Source of the DNA: Noviherbaspirillum sp. UKPF54
GTDB taxonomy: Bacteria > Pseudomonadota > Gammaproteobacteria > Burkholderiales > Burkholderiaceae_D
Reading direction: 5' to 3'
DNA length: 64,000 bases
NCBI RefSeq assembly: GCF_007874125.1
Contig: NZ_CP040128.1
Span: forward strand, 1,674,001 to 1,738,000
This document shows positions 9,501-17,994 of the stretch, piece after piece. A program made the translations under genes and the position numbers. The notes under the pieces were generated by a model. It ran no database searches, had not been told where the DNA came from, and saw nothing but the letters and a program-made list of their open reading frames with translations. Within the stretch, counting starts at the first letter, position 1; every line of letters starts with the position of its first letter.

Positions 9501-9982
9501 CTTATCTTGCCCAGGCTGGCGATGCCGGCGGCGGACTGGAATAGCACTTGGCCGACATCGTTTTCCGCGTTCAGGATGCTATTGCCGCCGTCGACCAGGC
9601 GGGCATGGTCGAGACCGAACATCTGGTCAAAGAAATTACGGTCGGCGGTGCCGAGAAACGGCATCAACGTATTGTCCGCAAGGACCGAATCCGATGGCGT
9701 GCGCAGCGTCTGCTTTTGCGCCTTTGCTCTTTGGAATTCCAGCGAAGTTGCCTGATTGCCTATCGAAGCGCCCAGGCGCAGCTCGTTCAACGGATGCAAG
9801 AATGCATGCACTGAGCGCTGCGGTATACCGAACAGCAAATCGAGTACCGCGGAACGCAGCGTCGACTTGCCGGCTTCGTTGGGCCCGACAATCAGGTGGA
9901 AGTCGCGCTTTGAATTCGGAAATTCTACGCGTCGTTCCGTGAATTTGCCGTATTTGATCAGGTCCAGTCGGTGCAATCGCAT
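6524..9982 (-). CDS. YhaN-type large ATP-binding protein (SbcC/Rad50-like)
   Basis: A 1152-residue SMC/Rad50-like ATPase. The Walker A motif GPNEAGKST is at residues 33-41 and a Walker B-like ADDLFINYDDG lies near residue 1100. Between them are long coiled-coil segments rich in E, Q, K and A. The ABC-signature region is replaced by GMSDGTRDQLYLALRLA. The architecture matches YhaN-family AAA proteins, which pair with an SbcD-like nuclease. The partner gene ends 6 bases upstream, so the two form one operon and probably one DNA-end-processing complex. Confidence 0.85.
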   Translation of the reverse strand: MRLHRLDLIKYGKFTERRVEFPNSKRDFHLIVGPNEAGKSTLRSAVLDLLFGIPQRSVHAFLHPLNELRLGASIGNQATSLEFQRAKAQKQTLRTPSDSVLADNTLMPFLGTADRNFFDQMFGLDHARLVDGGNSILNAENDVGQVLFQSAAGIASLGKIRDALLAEADKLWAPRKAADRAYYRAADLYEKAGTALKETTVRTKVWAEANTRLQSVIDELGGVSNLLRQLEIKRSRLERIRRIAPFLHTVRDIERQLDELASVADLPADAATTLSTVERDLATARQLLELRSSEVEKAQEELARIQIDEAVLEVASDIMMLEECRMRFGAYERDISKRQGEVDALLADMRRACAQLGWEFGSEDDIAARLPSLLVRRELSRLSQAHSGLTQALRAAEQAEQAKSSEIQQLSQELAEMKTGDVRPTLRAAVAAARALGNTEVAMQKQQSQLSKARTALANAELALGRWSKPIPELAAMQLPGQEELLQVTQDRLILLNDKKALEARMQDQAGVVSTLKLKISQLTELHQPTPKEAVSQARQERDESWLAIKTGAISVQQGAEGFEVHLHRADELADKRFENVEAAAQLQSHQHQLQQAIHQQSILDGQFSELKEQLSQFDKIWTEMAASFGLHGMKLENIAEWIAKRDKTITVAGEYQDAKDSVDALTRQVEEHRLALAAALRDVELHIEETDKLTTLCVQAELHIQAADSSRVRRETLEGQLKAAKAQAHSLVQTAVDARTALNSWKEEWSAALVKAGLPQESATGAVGGALELFASLDELLGKVRQIRVERIGAMKADLEKFAEEAQRLARHFGTEFNGMAPERIARELVKRLTRAKETRTEATRLNEMIRLAKEQAKSAQESIETASASLKPLMERAGVNSRSLLSEAISRADAWRQCMLELSKAKAQLVDGGDGLTREQLEQEIDGMDLAQVTAELEHTTAELGEAVQRQSMLSAEKEKANSALESIGGSGAAAMAEAQRQEAIAQMADAAERYVKVFTAAKLLRWSIDRYRQEKQGPMLGRASAIFAQLTQGTFHRLVVDFDAQPMTLHGQRADGKLVGIAGMSDGTRDQLYLALRLAALEMHLEKASPLPFIADDLFINYDDGRSTAGFEALAALSEKTQVIYLTHHEHLVEPVRAVFGQNVSIVHL

Positions 9983-9988
9983 GGTTGC

Positions 9989-11245
9989 TTACTCCATCCT
10001 GGCGAGTTGTGACACGAGGCCGGGACGTATTTCGCTTACCAGTCCGGCGAGGTCGCCGCTACGGATATCCCTGAAGTACGGGACGGCGTTCTGCAGTTCC
10101 AGCGGCGCCTTGGACACCAGCGCCATCAGATCGTCCTTCAGGCTGGCGAGGAATTCCGGATCGGTTTGTGCCTCTTCGAGCAGCTCCTGCAGGTCGGCCA
10201 GCGCGTCGCCGCGCGAGCGAATTGCATCGGTGTCGTCCGACGCCGTCGTGCTGGTTTTGACTTTTTCGATCCAGATGCGCTCGGAACCGATCGCGGCGGC
10301 GGATGCCAGCACTTCTGCCCGCAGCTGCGCCTCCATTCCAAATAATTCGCCATGCGCCGGCGTTTTGCCCGTGATGGTGATCCTGACCGCGGACGGCATA
10401 TTGGAAGGAGTGCCGTCAACAACCGCTCCCAGTTCCTTGTTGATGGCGTGTACCACGTCCTCCATGGAGCCGCATCCGGTCGCGTCGACGCTCACGCTAT
10501 GCCAGCGCAGCACGTCGACGAGCAGTCGCTCGACCTTCTGGACGCCTCCTTCGTCCGCGGTAACGAGCACGGCGCCGCGCGGGCCGGTTTCGCGGATATG
10601 GCGTCCTTGAAGGTTCCCTGGAAATACGATGGTCGAAGCGCCCTGCCAGATCTGGTATTCATGCACATGGCCTAGCGCCCAGTACTGATAACCCTTCGCG
10701 TACAGTTCATCGATTGTGCAGGGAGCATAGTTGGCATGGGTGGACTGCACGCCCAGAGCGGTGTGCAGCACGCCGATGTTGAACATGCCTGGCACGGGGT
10801 CAGGATAAGTCTGCGCCAGGTTCTCGGTGGTGGCGGCATCCTTGAAACTGCGCCCGTGCAGCGCCACCTTCAGATCATCAAGGACGAATGTCTGCGCTTT
10901 GCGGGATTCAAAGATATGCACATTGTCAGGCAGGATCAGCTTCCTGGTCATCTCGCTTTCGGCGTCGTGGTTGCCGAGCGTGACATAGACATCGATGCCG
11001 GCCTTCTTCAGGCGGCCCATTTCGCGGCAAAAGTAGATGCCGGTATTATGGTCTTTCCAGCCGCCGTCATACAGGTCTCCCGCGATGACCAGAAAATCGA
11101 CCTGCAGCTCGATCGCCTCGTTGATCAGATTGGTAAACGCGTCGCGGGTGGCGCTGCGCAGCATCTGCGCAGGCGCATCCGGATAGGCGCATAGACCAGT
11201 CAACGGACTGTCCAGGTGGATGTCCGCCGCATGAATAAATTTCAT
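9989..11245 (-). CDS. YhaO/SbcD-like metallophosphoesterase (DNA repair exonuclease)
   Basis: A 418-residue calcineurin-like phosphoesterase. The five metal-binding blocks are visible: DIHLD (residues 9-13), GDLYDGG, LGNHDAES, HTALG and GHVHEYQ. This is the Mre11/SbcD pattern of a manganese-dependent nuclease. The C-terminal third is the variable capping and partner-binding region. It is the first gene of a two-gene operon with the large YhaN-like ATPase, an arrangement known for bacterial YhaO-YhaN and SbcD-SbcC pairs. Confidence 0.85.
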   Translation of the reverse strand: MKFIHAADIHLDSPLTGLCAYPDAPAQMLRSATRDAFTNLINEAIELQVDFLVIAGDLYDGGWKDHNTGIYFCREMGRLKKAGIDVYVTLGNHDAESEMTRKLILPDNVHIFESRKAQTFVLDDLKVALHGRSFKDAATTENLAQTYPDPVPGMFNIGVLHTALGVQSTHANYAPCTIDELYAKGYQYWALGHVHEYQIWQGASTIVFPGNLQGRHIRETGPRGAVLVTADEGGVQKVERLLVDVLRWHSVSVDATGCGSMEDVVHAINKELGAVVDGTPSNMPSAVRITITGKTPAHGELFGMEAQLRAEVLASAAAIGSERIWIEKVKTSTTASDDTDAIRSRGDALADLQELLEEAQTDPEFLASLKDDLMALVSKAPLELQNAVPYFRDIRSGDLAGLVSEIRPGLVSQLARME

Positions 11246-11909
11246 TACTGTTACTTTTCCCTGATTTGAAGAGAAGCTTCATTGCGTGCTAATGCGAAGA
11301 CCGGATAACCGAGTTGGCGAGCATTTCCCAACTTGCCTCGCGTGTGCATGGCGAGAGCCTTCGCCACGTACTTTTTCGCCAGCCTATCGAGAACTCAAGC
11401 GCACACGCGAAAATATTCCGTGGTTGCCGGATCGAGCTGCTGAATCAGCCCTCGCGTCGCACTGGTGCGATTTTAGCGTCCCTTTGCCTGCCATCGCGCT
11501 GGCGATAATACACATGGAAATGTTTCTGTGCCAGCCTTTGGCATCAGAATGGGGATCGACATGCAACGTCTATGAAAATGCCTCTGACGGAACGTGCGGG
11601 ATGAAATTTCAGGGGGAGGAAGAGTCTGCCACGCGGGAAATAGCTGCCGCTCGTGGATCGGTGTCGAAGAACTAGCTGCGGCCATAGACTGTCGCTTGGC
11701 AATCCCCCCGTTCAGTCGCTTTAGGCGGCAATATGCGGCTGGCAGCCTTGGATAAAACGACGGAATACCGTGCTGGATTTGTATTATGCTGTTCGTAGCC
11801 AGCCCGCTGTTCTGGCGAAGCGAAGAGGTGCAAAATGGCAAACAGCAAGATCGATCACATGGATGTGGGAAGAGTGCCCAGCTTTCCGAGTTCGCCATTA
11901 GGAGGACGC
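11246..11909. other. 664-base region without a recognisable gene
   Basis: The short frames here (for example 11286-11675 on the plus strand) have amino-acid composition and wobble use unlike the neighbours and no recognisable family. A GATAAT near 11504 and a TATTAT near 11782 could be -10 boxes, but neither has a convincing -35 partner. No tRNA or clear terminator was seen. Confidence 0.5.
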
Positions 11910-12182
11910 ATGAACAGAATCGTCGTTCTTGGAGCAGCCGTGATAGGCGGAGTGATCGCCTTTCGCTATCTTTCGACGGCAAACCGCGGCCGCCTCGGTA
12001 ATGCGCTCAGCCGTCGGATGCTTCGGCATATGGCGCAGATGATGGCGAACCTTCCCGATAGCTCGCCACCGAAACTGGTCATGTCCGTTTTGCCTCGCTT
12101 ACGCGATCAGAACGACCAGATCATCGCCATGCTGCAGGAGCAGAATGCGCTCCTTAACGAGCGTCTGCAAAAACCGCATTGA
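11910..12182 (+). CDS. Small single-pass membrane protein of unknown function
   Basis: A 90-residue protein. The ATG at 11910 is chosen because a perfect AGGAGG ends four bases before it; an in-frame ATG at 11835 has no such site. The N-terminus is one hydrophobic helix (IVVLGAAVIGGVIAF), followed by a basic, amphipathic tail ending in a short coiled coil (MLQEQNALLNERLQ). It converges on the ATP-grasp-like gene, whose stop is 32 bases away. No family is recognised. Confidence 0.65.
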   Translation: MNRIVVLGAAVIGGVIAFRYLSTANRGRLGNALSRRMLRHMAQMMANLPDSSPPKLVMSVLPRLRDQNDQIIAMLQEQNALLNERLQKPH

Positions 12183-12214
12183 TCTGCCTTGCGTAGAAAG
12201 ATCCGGGCCGAAGA

Positions 12215-13546
12215 TCAGGGGCCTGCCGTTAATTCGGGAGAGGCCGGTGCTGGCAATTGCGGCCCCCGCTCCTTCCAACGATAGATGGGCGCAAACCCGC
12301 CTCCCGGTGTGCGGAAGTTGGTAGTCTGCCCTTGATAAAGGCGGGCCGCCAGGCTTTGCACCGCTCCGTCATACACGTAGTTGCGTACATCGAATTTAAG
12401 CATGGCTTCTTTGTCTTCGGGACCGCTTGCACGCTCTCCGGGCGTCACAATCGTTTGCGCGACATACTCGCCCGCCAGGATCTCTTGCCAGACGCGCTTC
12501 GTCAGCTTGTCGCCGCGATAGGCGGCCCGTCCCCCAAAGCCTGCCACAGGTTTGAAAAATAATGACCGCCGTTGCGCCCAGAGCTGTTCGGCATTGACCA
12601 TGCTCACGAGCTCGGTGCGCGGAATCGTCGCCAAAAGGATTGCTTGCGTGGCGGGAGGCACGCCAAGGGCGTCCAGTTGGCCCGCGTCGGATAGCAAGGC
12701 CAGGTTGCGCTTGTCCGCATAGAGGGCATGCGCTTGCGGATGCGGAGTCAGGACGGCAGCATGGTCCAGGTAGGCTTGCCGCAGGGCCGCGCTTGAAGGC
12801 TGTTCCAGCATGAAATCGGTGAGGCGGTTGTACACCAGATCAATCGCGGTATTGCCATGCCAAAGAACGCCGTCACGCAAGACCAGCTCCGAAGGATCCG
12901 CAATGACTGCCGCTAGGCCGGCGCGCCGGAAAAGCTGCTGGAACAAGAGAAATTCCGGATACAGATACTGATCTTCAGGGAAGGTGTCGACAATAGCGAT
13001 GGTCCGCAGCGGGCTGTTCCGTCCCGACGCCGCCCACTCGGCGCGGAACATGGAGAGGATGTTTGCCTCCAGTGTCGGCTCGGCGCCGAGTGGCGAGAGA
13101 ATGCTTTCGACTTCGGCACAACAAGCCCGATGCGCCCGTGCCAGCGCGGCATTCAGCATCGCGCCGCCAGCGTTGGTGTTGATTTCGATAAGCCCCACGC
13201 GGTCGCCATCGACATGAAAGTCATAACCGAAGAAGACGCCTTTGGCTCCCCCCGGATCATGGCGGGCAATGGCTGGCGCTGTCGCCAGCACAGCTTCACG
13301 ATAGGCAGGCAGCGCAATCACCGATTCAATAGCGGCAATGGCAGTTCCCATACACTCCTGTTGCGAGCGGGACAGGAAGACCGGTTGGGGGGCAAACAGA
13401 TGCGGGCAGCGTTGCTCGATCATGCGGGACAAACCAGCAAGCCCAAGCTCCGACTCCAGCGCATTGCGTAAGGCGTCGTTATCCAAGCTAATGCAAAAAC
13501 ACTTGCTATTAAGCAATCCAACGTCAATTTCGGCGCGTTCGCTCAT
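12215..13546 (-). CDS. ATP-grasp-like protein of unknown function, divergent from arsR
   Basis: A 443-residue soluble protein. Features resembling the ATP-grasp fold are a mid-protein LIEINTNAGG segment, a FFKPVAGFGGRAAYRG stretch (lysine plus glycine-rich loop as in the nucleotide-binding lobe), GEYVAQTIV, and a C-terminal LKFDVRNYVYDG with TNFRTPGGGFAP. ATP-grasp enzymes usually ligate a carboxylate to an amine or thiol via an acyl-phosphate. The start is placed at ATG 13546; ATG-less extension to 13579 is possible. It is transcribed away from arsR across a 93-base gap holding a palindromic operator, so it may be arsenic-regulated. The fold call is tentative. Confidence 0.65.
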   Translation of the reverse strand: MSERAEIDVGLLNSKCFCISLDNDALRNALESELGLAGLSRMIEQRCPHLFAPQPVFLSRSQQECMGTAIAAIESVIALPAYREAVLATAPAIARHDPGGAKGVFFGYDFHVDGDRVGLIEINTNAGGAMLNAALARAHRACCAEVESILSPLGAEPTLEANILSMFRAEWAASGRNSPLRTIAIVDTFPEDQYLYPEFLLFQQLFRRAGLAAVIADPSELVLRDGVLWHGNTAIDLVYNRLTDFMLEQPSSAALRQAYLDHAAVLTPHPQAHALYADKRNLALLSDAGQLDALGVPPATQAILLATIPRTELVSMVNAEQLWAQRRSLFFKPVAGFGGRAAYRGDKLTKRVWQEILAGEYVAQTIVTPGERASGPEDKEAMLKFDVRNYVYDGAVQSLAARLYQGQTTNFRTPGGGFAPIYRWKERGPQLPAPASPELTAGP

Positions 13547-13595
13547 GACCTGTTGCCCTTTAAAGGATAGACGATTCAACTCAGTTTATTCTACA

Positions 13596-13621
13596 ATTCC
13601 ATTATTGTCGAATTATGGAAT
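13596..13621. promoter_or_regulatory. Palindromic operator, probable ArsR site
   Basis: Inverted repeat ATTCCATTATT - GTCG - AATTATGGAAT, with 10 of 11 positions paired. It lies 18 bases upstream of the arsR ATG and overlaps a TACAAT (13592-13597) that could be a -10 box. Its position between arsR and the divergent ATP-grasp-like gene suggests it controls both directions. Binding by ArsR is inferred from location and symmetry. Confidence 0.6.
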
Positions 13622-13639
13622 AAGTAAAGGGGATTCACC

Positions 13640-13972
13640 GTGGAAACCAAACAAGTCATCACCGCGCTCGGCGCATTGGCGCAAGAATCCCGCCTCGGCG
13701 TCTTCCGCCTGCTGGTGCGCGCCGGCCCGTCAGGAATGGCCGCAAGCAAAATTGCCGAGCAAATAGGTATCCCACCGTCGTCGCTGTCGTTCCATCTCAA
13801 GGAGCTCTCCTACGCAGGCTTGATAGTATCCAGGCAGGAGGGGCGCTTCGTCATCTATGCAGCAAATTTTGACGTGATGAATGGCCTGATTGGCTATTTG
13901 ACGGAGAACTGCTGCGGCGGGAATCCGTGTTCGCCAGTCAGTGGCTGCAACATGGAAGCGGCAAAAGCCTGA
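13640..13972 (+). CDS. arsR: ArsR-family arsenic-responsive repressor
   Basis: A 110-residue winged-helix protein. It opens with an ALGALAQESRLGVFRLLVRAG helix pair and has the recognition region IGIPPSSLSFHLKELSYAGLI of the ArsR/SmtB family. Unlike E. coli ArsR there is no CxxC in the recognition helix; instead cysteines cluster at the C-terminus (CCGGNPC and a later C), which could form an As(III) site as in other ArsR types. It heads the ars operon and has a palindrome just upstream, consistent with autoregulation. Confidence 0.9.
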   Translation: METKQVITALGALAQESRLGVFRLLVRAGPSGMAASKIAEQIGIPPSSLSFHLKELSYAGLIVSRQEGRFVIYAANFDVMNGLIGYLTENCCGGNPCSPVSGCNMEAAKA

Positions 13973-14031
13973 CCAGCTACTCATTAACACTACTCACCAT
14001 CGCGCCCATGTCGGCGTTTCAGGAGAAAACC

Positions 14032-14394
14032 ATGGCAACTATCCAAGTCTATGACCCGGCACTGTGCTGCAGCAGCGGCGTGTGCGGAGTGGATGTCGAC
14101 CAACAGCTCGTCGTCTTTGCCGCCGACGTCAAATGGGTCGAACAGCAAGGTGGAAAAGTGGAGCGTTTCAACCTGGCGCAGCAGCCGATGGCATTTGCCG
14201 AAAACGCGGTAGTGAAAGGGTTTCTGGAGCGGTCCGGCCAGGAAGGATTGCCGTTAATTTTGGTGAACGGCGACGTGGCGCTGGCAGGTCGCTACCCGCG
14301 CCGCGCCGAGCTGGCGCGCTGGGCAGGCATCAGCGCGTTTGCCGTTGCCGCGCAGCCGGCCAATAGCTGCAAACCGGGTTCTGGCTGCTGCTGA
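14032..14394 (+). CDS. arsD: ArsD arsenite metallochaperone
   Basis: A 120-residue ArsD. The As(III)-binding cysteines near residues 12-13 and 18 are present (LCCSSGVCG), and the C-terminus ends in CKPGSGCC, matching the distal vicinal cysteine pair. ArsD hands arsenite to ArsA. ATG 14032 is chosen because AGGAG lies 6 bases upstream; the longer open frame upstream overlaps the end of arsR. It is followed after 17 bases by arsA, the expected partner. Confidence 0.92.
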   Translation: MATIQVYDPALCCSSGVCGVDVDQQLVVFAADVKWVEQQGGKVERFNLAQQPMAFAENAVVKGFLERSGQEGLPLILVNGDVALAGRYPRRAELARWAGISAFAVAAQPANSCKPGSGCC

Positions 14395-14411
14395 CCACAG
14401 GAGAAATCTCC

Positions 14412-16208
14412 ATGCAATTTCTGGATCAAGCACCTCCGTTTCTTTTTTTTACCGGCAAGGGGGGCGTCGGGAAGACTTCACTGGCCTGCGCCACGGCGCT
14501 GCGCTTTGCAGACCAGGGCAAACGTGTACTCCTGGTCAGCACGGACCCGGCATCCAACGTAGGCCAGGTGTTCGGCATGACCATTGGTGACACGTTCAAG
14601 CCCGTGGACGAAGTGCCGCGCTTATATGCATTGGAGATTAACCCGCAAGCCGCCGCCCAACGCTACCGGGACCGGATCGTCGGCCCGGTACGCGGCGTGC
14701 TGCCCGATGCAGTCGTCAGCGGCATCGAGGAACAGCTCTCCGGCGCATGCACGACCGAGATTGCCGCCTTTGACGAGTTCACCGGGCTGCTCACCGACCG
14801 CACGCTGCTGGAGCAATACGATCACATCATTTTCGATACGGCGCCGACCGGCCATACCATCCGATTATTGCAACTGCCGGGAGCATGGAGCAGCTTCCTG
14901 GAAGAAGGCAAAGGGGACGCCTCCTGCCTGGGGCCGCTTGCCGGCCTGGAAAAGCAGCGAGAGCAATACAAGGCGGCCGTAGACGCATTGGCCGACACGA
15001 GGCACACGCGCCTGATTCTCGTCGCGCGTGCGCAGGCCTCGACGCTACGGGAGGTGGCGCGTACCCATGAAGAACTGGCCGCCATCGGGCTGACGCAGCA
15101 ATACCTTGTCATCAATGGTGTGTTGCCGGCCTCCGAAGCTGCCATCGATCCCTTGGCGGGCGCGATCCGCAAGCGTGAGCAGGCGGCACTCGCGGCTATC
15201 CCGCAATCCATCCAGTCGCTTCCCGCCGATCAGATTTCGCTCAAGCCGTTCAACCTTGTCGGCCTGCCTTCCCTGCGCCAGATGTTCGGCGGCGACTCCA
15301 TTCAACAAGGAAGCGAGCTGGAACCGCAGCCTCTTCCGTCAGCGCCGGACCTGTCATCCCTGGTGGATGACATGGCAGGCGATGGCCACGGCCTGATCAT
15401 GGTGATGGGCAAAGGCGGCGTCGGCAAGACCACGCTGGCCGCCGCGATTGCGGTAGAACTCGCCCGCCGCGGCCTTCCGGTTCATCTGACCACGTCCGAT
15501 CCGGCCGCGCACCTGGCGGATACGTTGAGCGAATCGCTTGAACACCTGACTCTTAGCCGGATCGACCCGCATGCGGAAACGGAGCGCTATCGGCAACACG
15601 TGCTGCACACGAAGGGCAAGGATCTGGATGAGCATGGCCGTGCATTGCTGGAAGAAGATTTGCGCTCCCCCTGCACCGAAGAAATCGCTGTTTTTCAGGC
15701 GTTCTCGCGCATCATCCGCGAGGCGGGCAAGAAGTTTGTCGTGATGGACACGGCACCGACCGGCCACACGCTGCTGCTGCTCGATGCGACCGGCGCGTAT
15801 CACCGGGAAATCGCACGTCAGCTGGGTAGCACGGGCATGCACTTCACCACGCCGATGATGCAGCTGCAGGACGAAAAACAGACGAAGGTCCTGATCGCCA
15901 CGCTGGCCGAAACCACGCCCGTGCTGGAGGCGGCCAACTTGCAGGACGACTTGAGGCGGGCGGGTATCGAACCATGGGCATGGGTCATCAATAACAGCCT
16001 GGCATTCGCGCATCCGACATCGTCGCTGCTGCGGCTGCGTGCCGCCACGGAATTGCCGCAGATCGAAGCGGTTGCCGCCAAATACGCCAGGCGCTGGGCC
16101 GTGGTGCCGCTGCAAGCGCAGGAGCCGATCGGGGTCGAACGGCTCGGTCTGCTCGTCGCCCACGCGGGGCCGTCACACGACGCAGTTTGCGCGCCTTTGC
16201 CCGGCTAG
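14412..16208 (+). CDS. arsA: ArsA arsenite-stimulated ATPase
   Basis: A 598-residue two-domain ATPase. Each half has a deviant Walker A GKGGVGKT (near residues 16 and 332) and a DTAPTGHT switch region, the hallmark of tandem ArsA. The normal role is ATP-driven delivery of arsenite to a membrane exporter. Metal-site cysteines are plausible at CTTEIA in domain 1 and CTEEIA in domain 2. The partner membrane protein downstream is Acr3 rather than ArsB. Confidence 0.93.
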   Translation: MQFLDQAPPFLFFTGKGGVGKTSLACATALRFADQGKRVLLVSTDPASNVGQVFGMTIGDTFKPVDEVPRLYALEINPQAAAQRYRDRIVGPVRGVLPDAVVSGIEEQLSGACTTEIAAFDEFTGLLTDRTLLEQYDHIIFDTAPTGHTIRLLQLPGAWSSFLEEGKGDASCLGPLAGLEKQREQYKAAVDALADTRHTRLILVARAQASTLREVARTHEELAAIGLTQQYLVINGVLPASEAAIDPLAGAIRKREQAALAAIPQSIQSLPADQISLKPFNLVGLPSLRQMFGGDSIQQGSELEPQPLPSAPDLSSLVDDMAGDGHGLIMVMGKGGVGKTTLAAAIAVELARRGLPVHLTTSDPAAHLADTLSESLEHLTLSRIDPHAETERYRQHVLHTKGKDLDEHGRALLEEDLRSPCTEEIAVFQAFSRIIREAGKKFVVMDTAPTGHTLLLLDATGAYHREIARQLGSTGMHFTTPMMQLQDEKQTKVLIATLAETTPVLEAANLQDDLRRAGIEPWAWVINNSLAFAHPTSSLLRLRAATELPQIEAVAAKYARRWAVVPLQAQEPIGVERLGLLVAHAGPSHDAVCAPLPG

Positions 16209-16256
16209 CGCACTCTGCCTGTACAAAATCATCTCTCCTAATGAAGAAGTCCAGAC

Positions 16257-16766
16257 ATGACTGAAAAAACTTACAACGTTCTGTTTCTTTGCACCGGCAA
16301 TTCCGCACGCAGCATCATGGCCGAGGCATTGGTGACGACCATGGGGAAAGGTCGTTTCCGCGGATTTTCTGCCGGCAGCAAGCCCGGCGGCAAAGTCAAT
16401 CCGTTTGCCATCGAACAGGTCAAGAAAACGGGATACCCGGTTGGTGATTTGCGCAGCAAGAGCTGGGACGAGTTCGCGGCGCCTGGTGCGCCGCACATGG
16501 ATTTCATCATCACTGTCTGCGACAACGCGGCCGGCGAAGCATGTCCGGTCTGGCCCGGCCATCCTGCGAGCGCGCACTGGGGATTTGAAGACCCGGCTGC
16601 GGTCGAGGGTACGGATGAACAAAAGCGAGCGGCCTTTGAAAAAATCTTCAAGCAGATCATGGCGCGAATGAACTCCTTCGTCAGCTTGCCACTGCAATCG
16701 CTTGAAAAGCACGCAATCCAGCAGGAAATCAAGAAGATCGGCGACACGCCCGTGGCCAACGACTGA
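16257..16766 (+). CDS. arsC: Arsenate reductase, low-molecular-weight phosphatase type
   Basis: A 169-residue protein with the P-loop CTGNSARS (residues 12-19) of LMW tyrosine phosphatase-type arsenate reductases. Further cysteines (the VCDNAAGEAC segment) are placed where thioredoxin-coupled ArsC enzymes carry their redox relay. It reduces arsenate to arsenite for export. It is the fourth gene of the ars operon, 48 bases after arsA. The length is slightly above the usual 135-145 because of a C-terminal helical tail. Confidence 0.88.
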   Translation: MTEKTYNVLFLCTGNSARSIMAEALVTTMGKGRFRGFSAGSKPGGKVNPFAIEQVKKTGYPVGDLRSKSWDEFAAPGAPHMDFIITVCDNAAGEACPVWPGHPASAHWGFEDPAAVEGTDEQKRAAFEKIFKQIMARMNSFVSLPLQSLEKHAIQQEIKKIGDTPVAND

Positions 16767-16801
16767 CCTACCTTGCGACAACCCGAACACCACACCGCGC
16801 A

Positions 16802-17878
16802 ATGACAACCTCTCACACCACTGCAGTCGCTGGCGGCGCCAAGCCGGCCATCGGCTTTTTTGAACGCTATCTGACCGTCTGGGTCGCGCTGTGCATCATT
16901 GCCGGCATCCTCCTCGGGCGCATCTTTCCCGGTGTGTTCCAGGCGATAGCCCGGCTGGAAGTGGCGCAGGTGAACATCCCGGTGGGATTGCTGATCTGGG
17001 TAATGATCATTCCGATGCTGATCAAGATCGACTTCGGCGCGCTCTCCCAGGTCAAGGGCCACTGGCGCGGCATTGGCGTGACGCTGCTGGTGAACTGGCT
17101 GGTGAAGCCTTTTTCGATGGCGTTCCTCGGCTGGCTGTTCATCCGGCACCTGTTTGCCGCGTGGCTGCCGGCGGACCAGCTCGACAGCTATATCGCCGGG
17201 CTGATTCTGCTGGCCGCCGCGCCGTGCACGGCGATGGTGTTCGTCTGGAGTCAGCTCTGCAAGGGTGATCCGTATTTCACCCTGTCGCAAGTGGCATTGA
17301 ACGACTCGATCATGATCGTCGCGTTTGCGCCGCTGGTCGCCTTGCTGCTGGGGCTGTCTGCCATCACCGTTCCGTGGGATACGTTGATCACATCGGTAGG
17401 CCTGTATATCGTCATCCCGGTGATTCTTGCCCAATTGATCCGCAAGGCGCTTTTGGCCAAGGGTACAGCCAATCTGGAGCGTGCCATATCGACATTCGGG
17501 CCGTATTCGATCTCGGCGCTGTTGCTGACTCTGGTTCTGCTGTTCGCATTCCAAGGCGATGCGATTATCGAACAGCCGGTCGTCATCGCCCTGCTGGCTG
17601 TGCCTATCCTGATCCAGGTGTTCTTCAATTCCGGCCTGGCGTATCTGCTCAACCGCAGGCTAGGTGTAGCGCATTGTGTCGCCGGCCCGTCCAGCCTGAT
17701 CGGGGCATCGAATTTCTTTGAGCTGGCGGTGGCGACCGCGATCAGCCTGTTCGGATTCCAGTCAGGTGCGGCCCTGGCTACGGTCGTCGGTGTCCTGATT
17801 GAAGTGCCTGCGATGCTGCTGGTGGTGGGCATTGTTAACCGGTCACAGCACTGGTACGAGCATGAAGCAAAGGCATAG
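16802..17878 (+). CDS. acr3: Acr3-type arsenite efflux permease
   Basis: A 358-residue integral membrane protein with about ten hydrophobic helices. It has the Acr3 signature region LAAAPCTAMVFVWSQL, with the conserved cysteine in TM4, and the FNSGLAYLLNRR segment. It extrudes arsenite using the proton-motive force, here probably assisted by ArsA. It is the last gene of the operon, 35 bases after arsC. Confidence 0.93.
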   Translation: MTTSHTTAVAGGAKPAIGFFERYLTVWVALCIIAGILLGRIFPGVFQAIARLEVAQVNIPVGLLIWVMIIPMLIKIDFGALSQVKGHWRGIGVTLLVNWLVKPFSMAFLGWLFIRHLFAAWLPADQLDSYIAGLILLAAAPCTAMVFVWSQLCKGDPYFTLSQVALNDSIMIVAFAPLVALLLGLSAITVPWDTLITSVGLYIVIPVILAQLIRKALLAKGTANLERAISTFGPYSISALLLTLVLLFAFQGDAIIEQPVVIALLAVPILIQVFFNSGLAYLLNRRLGVAHCVAGPSSLIGASNFFELAVATAISLFGFQSGAALATVVGVLIEVPAMLLVVGIVNRSQHWYEHEAKA

Positions 17879-17907
17879 TAGGCCAGACTCGGCAGCCTGT
17901 CCTTGGT

Positions 17908-17923
17908 GCCCCATTCCAGGGGC
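17908..17923 (+). terminator. Weak hairpin between convergent acr3 and mocR-type genes
   Basis: GCCCC-ATTCCA-GGGGC stem-loop 30 bases after the acr3 stop. There is no run of T, so an intrinsic terminator is only a possibility. Confidence 0.25.
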
Positions 17924-17994
17924 TATATGACCCCGATGAACAGGCTCAGAATGAAGGATGAACGAGAGAAGGCGAAAATTGTGCAAACGCACTG

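Noticed and set aside
11473..11982. 169-residue frame on the minus strand in the gap before the small membrane protein
   Set aside because: Composition (S, R, P, C rich) and lack of homology suggest a chance frame; it also overlaps the better-supported gene at 11910.
14412..16208. Possible gene fusion or duplication error in arsA (two P-loops)
   Set aside because: Tandem ATPase halves are the normal ArsA architecture.
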